From contig NZ_JAKRFZ010000002.1 of NCBI RefSeq assembly GCF_022347765.1, forward strand, positions 1 through 64,000: DNA of 64,000 nucleotides, given 5' to 3'. A model generated the notes under the pieces. That model was not told where the DNA came from and searched no databases. It saw nothing but the letters and a program-made list of their open reading frames with translations. The stretch is from Pseudoalteromonas sp. OOF1S-7 (lineage in GTDB: Bacteria > Pseudomonadota > Gammaproteobacteria > Enterobacterales > Alteromonadaceae). The translations under genes and the position numbers were made by a program. How positions within the stretch are numbered: position 1 is the first letter of the stretch; each line of letters opens with the position of its first letter. Shown one piece after another: positions 17,729-26,783 of the stretch.

Positions 17729-19410
17729 CAGTCAATGAGGATATTGCAAGACAACTGCATAAACTCCTGACTCAGTCTGAGTCAGTGTTATCGCTATATT
17801 ATGATAAGCGCAGCTGGCCTAAAATTGACGTGACGCTGTCTCAGCTCGCTGAGCAGTATACCCGGCTATATCGACTTGCCCCAAGTGCCTTACACGCACA
17901 CCTGCACTTCATCTCTGTGCCGTACCGTCACTCTACCAACGTTCTTGTAAAACAATCAATATTACTTTGTATGCTAGGTTATGCCCATGGTTATACCGAG
18001 CAAATGATCCATGAGCTTCTGATAGCAAGCTTTGCAAGCGTACTCTGTGCCAGTCGCGAATATGACAAAATAGCAGCCGACAGCGCCTTGTCAAAAGTCG
18101 AATCGCAAAAGCTCAGGCTACGCCATCAATTGGCAGTCAAGGTGCTTAGTGCAGGTCAACTAAAGTCACCACAGGTGACCCGGATCCTCGCCCGGCTTAG
18201 TGGCTATGAGTTATCAATTTGCCGCAAAAGCAACAAACCTCTTTATGACAATGTGACACTGTTGGTCGCTATTGCGACTCACATCGCCAATGCTTTGATG
18301 AAAAAGCATCACCGGGCCTCCCTTCCGGCGACCATTAAACAGTTGTACCTGAACAATACCCATACTTTTCTACAAACCAGTTTACAATTGCTGGCGCGAC
18401 AACTTAATGCCTACCCGGCTGGTGCAGTACAACACCATCCTGAGCATCAGACGTTGTTGCTCTGTGAAGAAAACAAGCATGCAATTCTCGCAATTATACA
18501 GTCGGGTAAAATCACCCGTTTAATCAAAACACAAAGACGATCTCCGCAACACTATCAAGCATTTCGGGTCTCAGACACCCAATTGTTATACGGTGTATGG
18601 TCACGTATCCCACCGCAGCCACTTGCCACGGCGTCAGATCAGATGAACGAAGCACTGCATGTGGTCGAACAACTGGGGGGTGAGAACTTTAGTAGCTTCA
18701 GAGCTATAGAGAAAACAATCGCACCATTTGGGGAAATTGAAGCAGCCCTGTCTCAAGCTGCAAGACTTTATAACCGAGAAGCCCAAAAAGGCGCGAACTT
18801 GCGCCACTGCCTGACTATGGTTGGTCTGGATGCCGCCGCATTATTATGTCAGCGCGTACTGGTTGAGCAACTCATTGTGCAACTGAAGCACCCTTTCGCT
18901 AAAGACATCTGGCACAAATACCAATTATTTTCTCAGGTGCTTGCCGCACTTGTGCAGCAAAACTATGGCCACCACTATGAGCATGTCCTTTCACCCGTCA
19001 GTGCAGCCATCGCTTTTATGCTTAAACATCACAGCGTAGACATAAAACGGTTTGTGTACGCGAGTGAATGTGCAGATAACCCATACCCCGTTTCTCTGGC
19101 AAACTTGTATGGCTTTAACGCTTTTGAAGAGGACGCGTTTAAACACTACTTCCACAACCATTTTGCCAATAGCGACGCTCACCAGGCTTTTGAACAGTCA
19201 GAACTAAACCGTAAATCAAAATTAAAGGGCCTGTCGCTGACCTTTACGGCAGTAAAAGTCCTGACACTGCAGATCTGTGATGCCAACTTCCAAACCTCAG
19301 CCTGGCAACGGCAGGTTTTGGATGAACAAGCCAGGTTGCATGACTGGGCGAACCTTAACGCGCTGCAGGCGCATCTGCAATCTCTTGGTTTGTATAATTT
19401 AATTGAGTGA
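17725..19410 (+). CDS. Large protein resembling a degenerate HD-GYP domain
   Basis: This is a 561-residue cytoplasmic protein with no recognised full-length family. Residues about 65-195 follow the order of an HD-GYP phosphodiesterase domain: RHSTNV (H69) where HD-GYP proteins have the HSxxV helix, ASFASVL (101-107) where the metal-binding HD of AallHDiG should be, H134 in the next helix, and YDNVTLLVAIATHIANAL (174-191) resembling the IlxvaDxyda helix. The HD and GYP catalytic residues themselves are missing. If it is related, it cannot be an active c-di-GMP phosphodiesterase and may be a binding or scaffold protein. Residues 200-561 have no landmark I can name. It overlaps the DUF3192 gene by 4 bases. 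Confidence 0.5.
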   Translation: MTVNEDIARQLHKLLTQSESVLSLYYDKRSWPKIDVTLSQLAEQYTRLYRLAPSALHAHLHFISVPYRHSTNVLVKQSILLCMLGYAHGYTEQMIHELLIASFASVLCASREYDKIAADSALSKVESQKLRLRHQLAVKVLSAGQLKSPQVTRILARLSGYELSICRKSNKPLYDNVTLLVAIATHIANALMKKHHRASLPATIKQLYLNNTHTFLQTSLQLLARQLNAYPAGAVQHHPEHQTLLLCEENKHAILAIIQSGKITRLIKTQRRSPQHYQAFRVSDTQLLYGVWSRIPPQPLATASDQMNEALHVVEQLGGENFSSFRAIEKTIAPFGEIEAALSQAARLYNREAQKGANLRHCLTMVGLDAAALLCQRVLVEQLIVQLKHPFAKDIWHKYQLFSQVLAALVQQNYGHHYEHVLSPVSAAIAFMLKHHSVDIKRFVYASECADNPYPVSLANLYGFNAFEEDAFKHYFHNHFANSDAHQAFEQSELNRKSKLKGLSLTFTAVKVLTLQICDANFQTSAWQRQVLDEQARLHDWANLNALQAHLQSLGLYNLIE

Positions 19411-19610
19411 TATTTACACAATAAATATTGTACATACCGAGCATTCACTGCATTTATGCCTTTTATTCATTCCTGACTGGAATATGAAGGAATAAATTGC
19501 TATAAAACGCGCTTAAATTTTCAAGCGATCCAACATCACCAGAACAGCTCGACTACACTTGATTAGAATTGTTCTTAGATGTGAATTTACTTTTGATAAA
19601 GGAAACATAA

Positions 19611-20618
19611 ATGGCTAAGCAAACTATCACGGTGATCCGTGGCGACGGCATCGGTCCAAGCATCATCGACTCAGCAATTGAAATTTTGAATGCAGCTGGC
19701 TGCGAATTCGACTATGAGTACGTTGACGCAGGACTGGCAGCACTGGAAAAAACCGGTGAGCTACTGCCTCCTGAGACGTTAGAAGCCATTGAACGCAACA
19801 AAATCACGCTTAAAGGCCCACTTACAACCCCCGTTGGCGAAGGTTTCACGTCTATTAACGTAACACTGCGTAAGCACTTTGGCCTGTACGCAAACGTGCG
19901 TCCGGTTAAATCTTTCGAAGGCACGAAAGCGCGTTACGACGATATCGACATCATCACTGTACGTGAAAACACGCAGGGCATGTACTCAGGTCTGGGTCAG
20001 GTTGTCTCTGAAGATGGCAGCGAAGCAGAAGCTATGTCTAAAATCACACGTGAAGGTGCAGAAAAGATCGTCACGTTTGCATACGAACTGGCACAGCGTG
20101 AAGGCCGTAAGAAAGTAACTGCGGTACACAAAGCGAATATCCTGAAGTCAACTTCCGGCCTTTTCCTGAAAGTAGCGCGCGAAGTTGGCGAGCGTTTTCC
20201 AGACATCGAGTCTGCGGAAATGATCGTAGATGCAACGTGTATGAAACTGGTTATGACACCTGAAGAATTTGACGTGGTAGTAACAACCAACCTGTTTGGT
20301 GACATTATTTCTGATCTGTGTGCAGGTCTGGTCGGTGGCCTGGGCATGGCGCCAGGTGCAAACATCGGTGAAAACGCAGCGATCTTCGAAGCTGTACACG
20401 GCAGTGCACCAGACATCGCTGGTAAAAACCTGGCAAACCCAACGTCTGTGATCCTGGCTTCTATCCAGATGCTTGAATACCTTGATATGGGTGAGACCGC
20501 AGACAAGATCCGCAACGCCGTTGCTGACGTAATCAAATCAGGTGACCGCACTACACGCGACTTAGGCGGTAACCACGGCACGACTGACTTTACACAAGCA
20601 GTTATCGAGCGCCTGTAA
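19611..20618 (+). CDS. Isocitrate dehydrogenase, NAD-dependent type
   Basis: This beta-decarboxylating dehydrogenase of the IDH/IPMDH superfamily has 335 residues and lacks the long insertions of the E. coli NADP enzyme. Landmarks are VIRGDGIGPSI, substrate-binding SINVTLRKHFGLYANVRP, the VRENTQGMYSG loop, the catalytic Lys of HKANILKST, and the metal-binding NLFGDIISDLCAGLVGG. The cofactor loop HGSAPDIAGKNLANPT has the aspartate that favours NAD over NADP. Homologous short enzymes include homoisocitrate dehydrogenase, but this sequence is typical of the IDH of Alteromonadales. A strong AAGGAAACATAA ribosome site and a codon use rich in preferred codons suggest high expression. Confidence 0.88.
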   Translation: MAKQTITVIRGDGIGPSIIDSAIEILNAAGCEFDYEYVDAGLAALEKTGELLPPETLEAIERNKITLKGPLTTPVGEGFTSINVTLRKHFGLYANVRPVKSFEGTKARYDDIDIITVRENTQGMYSGLGQVVSEDGSEAEAMSKITREGAEKIVTFAYELAQREGRKKVTAVHKANILKSTSGLFLKVAREVGERFPDIESAEMIVDATCMKLVMTPEEFDVVVTTNLFGDIISDLCAGLVGGLGMAPGANIGENAAIFEAVHGSAPDIAGKNLANPTSVILASIQMLEYLDMGETADKIRNAVADVIKSGDRTTRDLGGNHGTTDFTQAVIERL

Positions 20619-20642
20619 GATCAATCAGTCTGATTGAATACC

Positions 20643-20668
20643 AACGCCCTGCTTATGCAGGGCGTTTT
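20643..20668 (+). terminator. Intrinsic terminator after isocitrate dehydrogenase
   Basis: AACGCCCTGC / GCAGGGCGTT is a perfect 10-pair stem with a TTAT loop and a following TTCTT. The stop codon of the convergent M6 protease gene lies in the loop and stem, so the structure is shared by both genes. Confidence 0.88.
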
Positions 20669-23601
20669 CTTATCCTGATTAACATCATTAGCAATATACT
20701 TAGCCCAAACAAACTGCCTGCAGATCCCTCCTGCCCTGAGCTCGCTGTTTCAGACACTGAAATATCCTTGATCACCGTCACCTGCTGATTGTCATTCAAG
20801 TCAGACATCGTTGCCGTCACCTGATAGGGCCCGGCGCCCTGATAGGTATGACTGACGGATTCACCATTTGCGCTCTGACCATCCCCAAACGCCCAGCTAA
20901 CCGCGTAATTGCCCGAGCCACCGCGCATCGACAGGCTCAGATTGGCAGTCAAACCACTTTGTGAAGCTGTGATCTCGCCGCTCAAAGGGACAGTTACACT
21001 TCTCTCAAAAGTGTCACTTACTTTGCTGCCACTGGCATCCTCCAGTGACACCACTATCTGGTAAAAGCCAGATAAATTATACTGATGCTGGACCTTTGCC
21101 CCTTCTAGTTCAGTCCCGTCTCCCATCTTCCAGCGTACGGTCACAGGCGCAGCTCCACCCTGATACTGTACACTGGCAATAATATTACCGTCTTCACCCT
21201 TGATGCTGGTATCTAGCAGCTTTAATGGCGCGGCCAGCGTGAATTGCTGTTCAACCGATTGCGTTTCACCGGCGGAGTTTTTGCGGGTAAATGTCACCGT
21301 GTAAGTCCCCCGACTATTGTATTGATGAGAAGGCGCCAGTAACTCACTGCGATTGCCGTCACCAAATTGCCACTCAAAGGTATCAGAAGTATTTAAGGTT
21401 AGTCCTGAAACAGAGAAGCTCACGGTAAGCCCATCTACAGCTGCACGAATTTTTGCTTTGGGCGAGGCCGTCAATTGTAATTGCGCCTGCCTGTACTGCT
21501 CTGTAATCTTGAGTAACTCAATGGTCACGCCATGTTGCGGCAAAACCACACCCGAGACAGGCTGCTGAGGATGGCTGTAATCCTGTGCATCACTAAACTC
21601 ATAAACAGCCTGCAGCTGGGTATCACCAAGCCCGGGATTCTGATCCTCTAACCTGAGCGCTGCGTCTCTGAGCTGGATCCGGGTAGCAGCAGGAGTCTCA
21701 CTGGTAGTCCTGGGTATGATGCCCTGATCAGTATCCACCACCAATATTTTACCTTCGCCCGGATGTAATGATGTTGAATTATCGTCGATATTCTCATTGG
21801 CATACCAAACTAGTACGCCTGGCATATAGCTGGCGCCTTGCAGCCCTGCGTCTATGCCATGGTGCGACCTGAGTTGCAGATAGTAGGCCTGCTCCAACCC
21901 TTCACGGTAGCGGCTAATTCTGTCGAAACCGCTCAAAGACAATTGTTCTGCCAATTCGGCATCTGCTATAGCGACGATGTTTTCACCATCCGAAATGGCG
22001 ATATCATCCAGTAAAATACCAAATCCATATTCCAGACTGTCGGTTTGGTAGAGAAATTCCAGGGTGATCGTCTCGCCGGCGAACGCTGTGAGCGAATATC
22101 TGAGTTCAGTAACCAGGCTACCGTTTGAGCCACCAGTGGCCTGTCCGCTGTGGCCATCAACATAGTGTGTTACTGCAGGGTAAAGCGGATGTTGTGGCTT
22201 GGTTTCATTACCGGCAAGCGGCTGCTGATTTACTTTAACCTGGAAAAAATCATAGCCGCGCTCAATATCAAAACGGGCGCGCATAGTCAGGATCAGTGCT
22301 TCTGATTCTGGCAGTGTCAGTGTCATGCTCGCCTGATTCTGTTTGCCGTTCCCGTGCCCGGAATAATACTGGTATTGCCCTGATATCGGCTCCCCCACAT
22401 ACTCCAGGCTGCTAGGCAAAATAACTTTAAGTTGATCGGTTTGCCCGGTGTGTTCACCAGCACGGCTGAGACTGGCCTGATAACCTTGACGTAACTGCGT
22501 GAGATCGATTTGAACCTGCTTGACCCAGTTCCCACCAAACTGATTTTGTAACTTCACAAGATTACGGGGTGAGAAAGAGACCGGCTGAGAGCCACGCAGC
22601 GAGCCCAGCCAATTACCACTGGACATCACCGACCAGTTTGCAACAGGTTCACCAATTGTACCGTTATTGAGATCATATTCGTCTATCAAACCCAGCTCAT
22701 GGCCGAACTCGTGCGCGACCACCCCCATGCTCGCATCAAGAGGGTTAATGGTATAATTGTGAATACGTATGTCACTGTTAGCTAAGGCAACAGGTGTGTA
22801 GCCGTCTTCCGCGACCACAAATCGGTGTGACCAGATAGCATCAGTCCCCAAAACACCACCACCCGCTTCTTCCCCAATACTTGAATGAAACAGCATAATA
22901 TGGTCAACCACGCCGTCTGGCTCGTTCAAAACACCATCGCCATCGCGATCATTTAGATCAGTCAGGTCATAGTCACTGAGGTCTATAGCATAGCGTTTCA
23001 CTGCCAGATCAACCGCTTCTTTGACCAAGTCTGCTACCTTGCTATCGCGCCGAGCGCCGATTCTCTGCCCATAATAACTTGCGTTCTGTTCAGCGGTGAT
23101 CCAGCCGAAAACCTCACCCGAAAGGGCAAAGCTCCCACCAGATGCCTGCAGATAATACTGATTCGCGCTGTTAAGTATCTCGCCATCTGGTGCGTCAAAG
23201 CCTTGCTCCGAGAAAATCAGCTGCTGATAATGACTGCTCGGGTACTGGAGGTAATACATATCCGAATCGCCCTGTTTCAGACGATTATCGTCATAGGGCA
23301 GATCAGGAAAATCAATCAGAATTGCCAGTATTTTTGCACCTTGCATCGGCCTTGCTGACGCAGCCTGATTGCCTCTGAATGACACCGGCTGCATGGCGGG
23401 TTTCCCCGTGTATGGAGACCTAAGGGCTGGTTCGTGTGTGCCGGATAAATACGCTGAGATACGCTGTCTAGCCTCATAATCAGAAAAGCTCCGCCCGGCA
23501 TGCTTTTCAAGCCAGAAACGCAGTTGCTGTTGATCCAGTTGCAAGGCCACGACTGGGTTTGCAATAACGGCAAAAAGAAAAACTAAAAAGCTGAATTTCA
23601 T
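20653..23601 (-). CDS. Secreted M6 family metalloprotease with three PKD domains and a C-terminal sorting-like tail
   Basis: This 982-residue precursor resembles immune inhibitor A. The signal peptide is MKFSFLVFLFAVIANPVVA. The zinc motif HEFGHELGLID is at 297-307, followed by EYDLNNG; NGTIGEPVANWSVMSSGNW contains the Met-turn. A DRDGDGVLNEPDGVVD segment at about 218-233 looks like a calcium-binding loop. After the catalytic and jelly-roll parts come three PKD domains, each with an FGDG/MGDG motif (WQFGDG, WKMGDG, WAFGDG). The C-terminus has a small-residue linker, GSAGS, a hydrophobic helix (LFGLSILLMMLI) and RIRKRPA, which matches the GlyGly-CTERM pattern processed by rhombosortase and exported by type II secretion. 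It is probably an extracellular protein-degrading enzyme. Confidence 0.9.
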   Translation of the reverse strand: MKFSFLVFLFAVIANPVVALQLDQQQLRFWLEKHAGRSFSDYEARQRISAYLSGTHEPALRSPYTGKPAMQPVSFRGNQAASARPMQGAKILAILIDFPDLPYDDNRLKQGDSDMYYLQYPSSHYQQLIFSEQGFDAPDGEILNSANQYYLQASGGSFALSGEVFGWITAEQNASYYGQRIGARRDSKVADLVKEAVDLAVKRYAIDLSDYDLTDLNDRDGDGVLNEPDGVVDHIMLFHSSIGEEAGGGVLGTDAIWSHRFVVAEDGYTPVALANSDIRIHNYTINPLDASMGVVAHEFGHELGLIDEYDLNNGTIGEPVANWSVMSSGNWLGSLRGSQPVSFSPRNLVKLQNQFGGNWVKQVQIDLTQLRQGYQASLSRAGEHTGQTDQLKVILPSSLEYVGEPISGQYQYYSGHGNGKQNQASMTLTLPESEALILTMRARFDIERGYDFFQVKVNQQPLAGNETKPQHPLYPAVTHYVDGHSGQATGGSNGSLVTELRYSLTAFAGETITLEFLYQTDSLEYGFGILLDDIAISDGENIVAIADAELAEQLSLSGFDRISRYREGLEQAYYLQLRSHHGIDAGLQGASYMPGVLVWYANENIDDNSTSLHPGEGKILVVDTDQGIIPRTTSETPAATRIQLRDAALRLEDQNPGLGDTQLQAVYEFSDAQDYSHPQQPVSGVVLPQHGVTIELLKITEQYRQAQLQLTASPKAKIRAAVDGLTVSFSVSGLTLNTSDTFEWQFGDGNRSELLAPSHQYNSRGTYTVTFTRKNSAGETQSVEQQFTLAAPLKLLDTSIKGEDGNIIASVQYQGGAAPVTVRWKMGDGTELEGAKVQHQYNLSGFYQIVVSLEDASGSKVSDTFERSVTVPLSGEITASQSGLTANLSLSMRGGSGNYAVSWAFGDGQSANGESVSHTYQGAGPYQVTATMSDLNDNQQVTVIKDISVSETASSGQEGSAGSLFGLSILLMMLIRIRKRPA

Positions 23602-23866
23602 GCTGATTTACCCGATTTGATTGTCCCGACGATAGTAGCAGGTTGATAAGTATTTTTCTAAACACATCTAAACATTCTCAAACCACAAAAAATGCATTAA
23701 CTATTCACCACACTAAAAAATAAACGCCATGAAATACTACATTTCAATATTTGAAACACAAAAAAGGCATATTAATGCAGATTGGCCATTTTTGAGCCTT
23801 GACACTGCCCCGGATTACCCTTTAAATAAAGAGCATCAGATTGAACTTTTTACGCAGATATTAAAC

Positions 23867-23938
23867 ATGCAAACACTATCCTTCACACTTGTGGTACTCG
23901 TACTGGTCTTAGTGGTAAGTCCGGCGGGGCCGTTGTGA
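23867..23938 (+). CDS. ilv leader peptide (Val/Leu-rich)
   Basis: This 23-codon ORF encodes MQTLSFTLVVLVLVLVVSPAGPL, with six Val and six Leu but no Ile. Val and Leu codons alternate at positions 8-17. It sits 77 bases before ilvI and just upstream of an intrinsic terminator, in the position of attenuator leader peptides such as IvbL of the E. coli ilvBN operon. The composition predicts a response to charged tRNA-Val and tRNA-Leu. The ribosome site is poor; an in-frame ATG at 23729 would give a 69-residue version, which is less likely. Confidence 0.82.
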   Translation: MQTLSFTLVVLVLVLVVSPAGPL

Positions 23939-23961
23939 GCGAACGTTTGCACAGACCCCGC
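23924..23961 (+). promoter_or_regulatory. ilv attenuator: antiterminator pairing
   Basis: GCGGGG at 23924-23929, inside the last codons of the leader peptide, is complementary to CCCCGC at 23956-23961, the left arm of the terminator. A ribosome stalled on the Val/Leu codons leaves 23924-23929 free to pair and blocks the terminator. A ribosome reaching the stop codon covers it. Confidence 0.65.
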
Positions 23962-23980
23962 ACCAGCGGGGTTTTTTTTT
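23955..23980 (+). terminator. ilv attenuator: intrinsic terminator
   Basis: ACCCCGC / GCGGGGT stem with an ACCA loop, followed by a run of nine T. It lies 36 bases before the ilvI start, too close to be anything but a leader terminator. Confidence 0.9.
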
Positions 23981-24015
23981 GCCTTTAATTTTAAATTTTG
24001 CTGAGGAATGAGGTA

Positions 24016-25737
24016 ATGAATGAGCAATTTAATGGCTCGGAGCTGGTAGTAAAGGCGCTGACCGAGCTAAATGTCGAGTATATATTTGGCTACCCTGGCG
24101 GCTCTGTACTGGATCTTTATGACGCGCTGTTTGCACAAAATGATATTGAACATATTCTGGTCAGGCATGAGCAAGCCGCTACCCACATGGCAGATGGCTA
24201 TGCCAGAAGTACTGGGAAAACAGGGGTTGTGCTGGCAACGTCAGGCCCTGGTGCCACCAACTGTGTCACAGGTATCGCCACCGCGTACATGGACAGTATT
24301 CCCATGGTCGTCCTCTCAGGTCAGGTCCCATCAAATTTGATCGGTGATGATGCCTTTCAGGAAACCGACATTGTCGGCTGCTCGCGACCTATAGTTAAAC
24401 ACAGTTTTAACTGTCGTGATGCACGGCAAATTCCGACCGTACTGGCTAAAGCATTCTATCTGGCCAACTCAGGCAGACCGGGCCCGGTGGTGGTTGAGTT
24501 GCCTAAAGACATTCTTAACCCACAACTCAAATATCATTATGAAATGCCAGCTCGCATCGAGATGCGCACTTATAACCCCAGTTCCAAAGGCCACTCACGG
24601 CAGATCAAAAAAGCGGTTGATGCCATTTTGGGTGCCAAACGACTGATCGTCTACTCAGGAGGGGGCATCATTCTTTCCAATACCTCTGAGCAGCTCACAG
24701 AACTGGTAGAAACTCTAAACGCGCCTATCACCAACACGTTAATGGGTCTTGGGGGGATCAGTGGCACGCATCCAAATTTTGTTGGCATGTTGGGCATGCA
24801 CGGCTCTTTGGAAGCCAATAAAGCCATGGCAAACGCAGACGTAATACTGGCTTTGGGTGCACGATTTGATGATCGGGTAACCAATAACGTCAAAAAGTTT
24901 TGTCCGAATGCCACCATAGTCCATGTTGATGTTGATCCCACTTCGATCTCCAAGACAATTCAGGCGCACATTCCGGTTGTAGGGAGTCTGGAAACAGTAC
25001 TGACGCAACTGCAAAACGCCATAGAGAAAAGCGCTTTGCGAATAGACCGCGCCGCGCAAGAAACTTGGTGGCAACAGATTACGGCATGGCGCGAACAGCG
25101 CTGTTTGGCTTACCAAGCGCAAGGTGACTTAATTAAACCACAAACGGTCATAGAGAGGCTCTACGAGGTTACTCAGGGTAACGCTTATATCAGCTCGGAT
25201 GTCGGCCAGCATCAGATGTTTGCGGCACAGTACTATCCCTTTAAACACCCAAGACAATGGATCAACTCTGGTGGCCTGGGAACAATGGGTTTTGGCCTAC
25301 CCGCGGCGATGGGCGTAAAAGTGGCTTATCCTGATGCAGACGTGGTTTGCGTGACTGGTGATGGGTCAATACAGATGAATATTCAGGAACTATCTACCTG
25401 CCTTCAGTATGGCTTAAATGTCAAAATTATTTCTCTGAATAACCGTTCTCTAGGCATGGTACGCCAGTGGCAGGACATGATGTATGGCGGTCGTCATTCG
25501 AGCTCCTATATGGAGTCACTGCCCGATTTTGTGGCATTGGCAGAAAGTTATGGCCATGTTGGGATCCGGGTCGATCACCCTGATGAATTGGACGAAGCGC
25601 TATTGCGCGCATTTGCCATCACTGACAGGCTGGTGTTTCTGGATATCCGTGTTGACGAAAAAGAACACGTTTACCCGATGCAAATTAAACTAGGCGCCAT
25701 TGATGATATGTGGCTGAAAAAAGGAGTGAAAGCATAA
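24016..25737 (+). CDS. ilvI: Acetolactate synthase large subunit, IlvI type
   Basis: This ThDP- and FAD-dependent enzyme condenses pyruvate with pyruvate or 2-ketobutyrate, the first common step of branched-chain amino acid synthesis. The 573-residue product has an N-terminal ThDP-binding Glu in [17 protein letters not shown], the [11 protein letters not shown] segment, and the C-terminal ThDP/Mg motif [15 protein letters not shown] with [10 protein letters not shown]. By eye it is closest to IlvI rather than IlvB. The ATG at 24016 follows GAGGA with 8 bases; a TTG at 23998 is a less likely start. It overlaps ilvH by one base. Confidence 0.94.
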   Translation: MNEQFNGSELVVKALTELNVEYIFGYPGGSVLDLYDALFAQNDIEHILVRHEQAATHMADGYARSTGKTGVVLATSGPGATNCVTGIATAYMDSIPMVVLSGQVPSNLIGDDAFQETDIVGCSRPIVKHSFNCRDARQIPTVLAKAFYLANSGRPGPVVVELPKDILNPQLKYHYEMPARIEMRTYNPSSKGHSRQIKKAVDAILGAKRLIVYSGGGIILSNTSEQLTELVETLNAPITNTLMGLGGISGTHPNFVGMLGMHGSLEANKAMANADVILALGARFDDRVTNNVKKFCPNATIVHVDVDPTSISKTIQAHIPVVGSLETVLTQLQNAIEKSALRIDRAAQETWWQQITAWREQRCLAYQAQGDLIKPQTVIERLYEVTQGNAYISSDVGQHQMFAAQYYPFKHPRQWINSGGLGTMGFGLPAAMGVKVAYPDADVVCVTGDGSIQMNIQELSTCLQYGLNVKIISLNNRSLGMVRQWQDMMYGGRHSSSYMESLPDFVALAESYGHVGIRVDHPDELDEALLRAFAITDRLVFLDIRVDEKEHVYPMQIKLGAIDDMWLKKGVKA

Positions 25738-26234
25738 TGCGCAGAATACTGGCCATTTTACTTGAAAACGAACCGGGTGCTTTGTCACGTATTGTGGGTT
25801 TATTTTCCCAGCGAGCCTATAACATTGATAGTCTGACGGTAGGCACAACAGATGACACGACCCTGTCGCGGATCACTATTACCACACAGGGTGACGACCG
25901 AGTCGTTGAGCAGATCACCAAACAGGTTAATAAGCTGGTCGATGTCCTTAAGATCATAGACCTCACAGAAACCAGTCATATTGAGCGGGAGCTGTTACTG
26001 GTCAAGGTGTTTGCTGGCAACGAACAAACCAGAGCTTCAGTGACGCGTGTTACCGATGTGTTCGGTGGCACTATACTCGATATGGGTAAACGTAGCTATA
26101 CGGTTCAGCTGGCCAGCAGTAGCGATAAAATCGCGTCTTTTCTGGATATGCTCAGGCATGAGAGCGATATCATTGAGATGGTGCGTTCTGGTACTGTGGG
26201 AATTGGGCGAGGCGATAAGGCACTCAGAGGATGA
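25737..26234 (+). CDS. ilvH: Acetolactate synthase small (regulatory) subunit
   Basis: The regulatory partner of IlvI carries the valine-feedback site. The 165-residue product has an N-terminal ACT domain ([20 protein letters not shown], then FSQRAYNIDSLTVG) and the C-terminal domain common to IlvH/IlvN long forms. The start ATG shares its A with the TAA stop of ilvI (TAATG), and AAGGAG lies upstream. Termination follows at a strong hairpin. Confidence 0.95.
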   Translation: MRRILAILLENEPGALSRIVGLFSQRAYNIDSLTVGTTDDTTLSRITITTQGDDRVVEQITKQVNKLVDVLKIIDLTETSHIERELLLVKVFAGNEQTRASVTRVTDVFGGTILDMGKRSYTVQLASSSDKIASFLDMLRHESDIIEMVRSGTVGIGRGDKALRG

Positions 26235-26246
26235 TAATAGGTGGGT

Positions 26247-26274
26247 AAAAAAAGGGGCTTAAGCCCCTTTTTTT
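26247..26274. terminator. Bidirectional terminator between ilvH and HU gene
   Basis: Seven A, then the GGGGCTTAAGCCCC palindrome, then seven T, all in perfect symmetry. It serves ilvH and the convergent HU gene, whose stop codon begins two bases away. Confidence 0.92.
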
Positions 26275-26275
26275 A

Positions 26276-26551
26276 TTAAGGATTAACCTGATCTTTAAGA
26301 CCTTTACCCGCTTTGAATGAAGGGATATTTGCCGCTGGAATTTGGATTTCAGCGCCAGTTTGCGGGTTACGACCCGTACGCGCTGCACGCTCTTTTACAG
26401 AGAAAGTGCCAAAACCAACCAGTGCCACTGAGTTACCATCTTTAAGAGACTGAGTTACAGCACCAGTGAATGCTTCCAGCGCGCGTGTCGCTGCAGCTTT
26501 TGAGATCTCAGCGTCAGCCGCCATCTTTTCAACTAGTTGAGCTTTATTCAT
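26276..26551 (-). CDS. HU-family histone-like DNA-binding protein
   Basis: HU dimers bend and compact DNA without strong sequence preference. The 91-residue protein shows [43 protein letters not shown] (the beta-arm base and tip with the Arg-Asn-Pro that intercalates DNA) and a C-terminal [12 protein letters not shown]. It is HU-alpha-like by eye; the hupA/hupB assignment is left open. It has its own upstream region (26552-26783), which is AT-rich. Confidence 0.95.
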   Translation of the reverse strand: MNKAQLVEKMAADAEISKAAATRALEAFTGAVTQSLKDGNSVALVGFGTFSVKERAARTGRNPQTGAEIQIPAANIPSFKAGKGLKDQVNP

Positions 26552-26783
26552 TGTATAATTCCTATGTTTTTATAATTTGCCGAAGCGGATTCTATGGTTA
26601 TCCATTTTTTTTCTTTGTGCAAGCCTAAAATCCCCTTTTAACTAAAATATTTACGCTATTTCGCCTTATCTGGCGCGGGTGTAAGCATAACAGGCACAAA
26701 AACACACACCAATTGTTTACTTTTCACCCACCGCGCCCCAGCCCGCGTCAGCCCTGACCCGGGAAGAAAAGGCCAGACACAGG

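Noticed and set aside
23729-23938. A 69-residue protein starting at 23729
   Set aside because: Its last 23 codons are a clear attenuator leader peptide with its own ATG; the upstream part has no ribosome site or domain.
26748-26759. GTCAGCCCTGAC palindrome downstream of phrB as a terminator or operator
   Set aside because: The stem is only five pairs with a two-base centre and no T-run.
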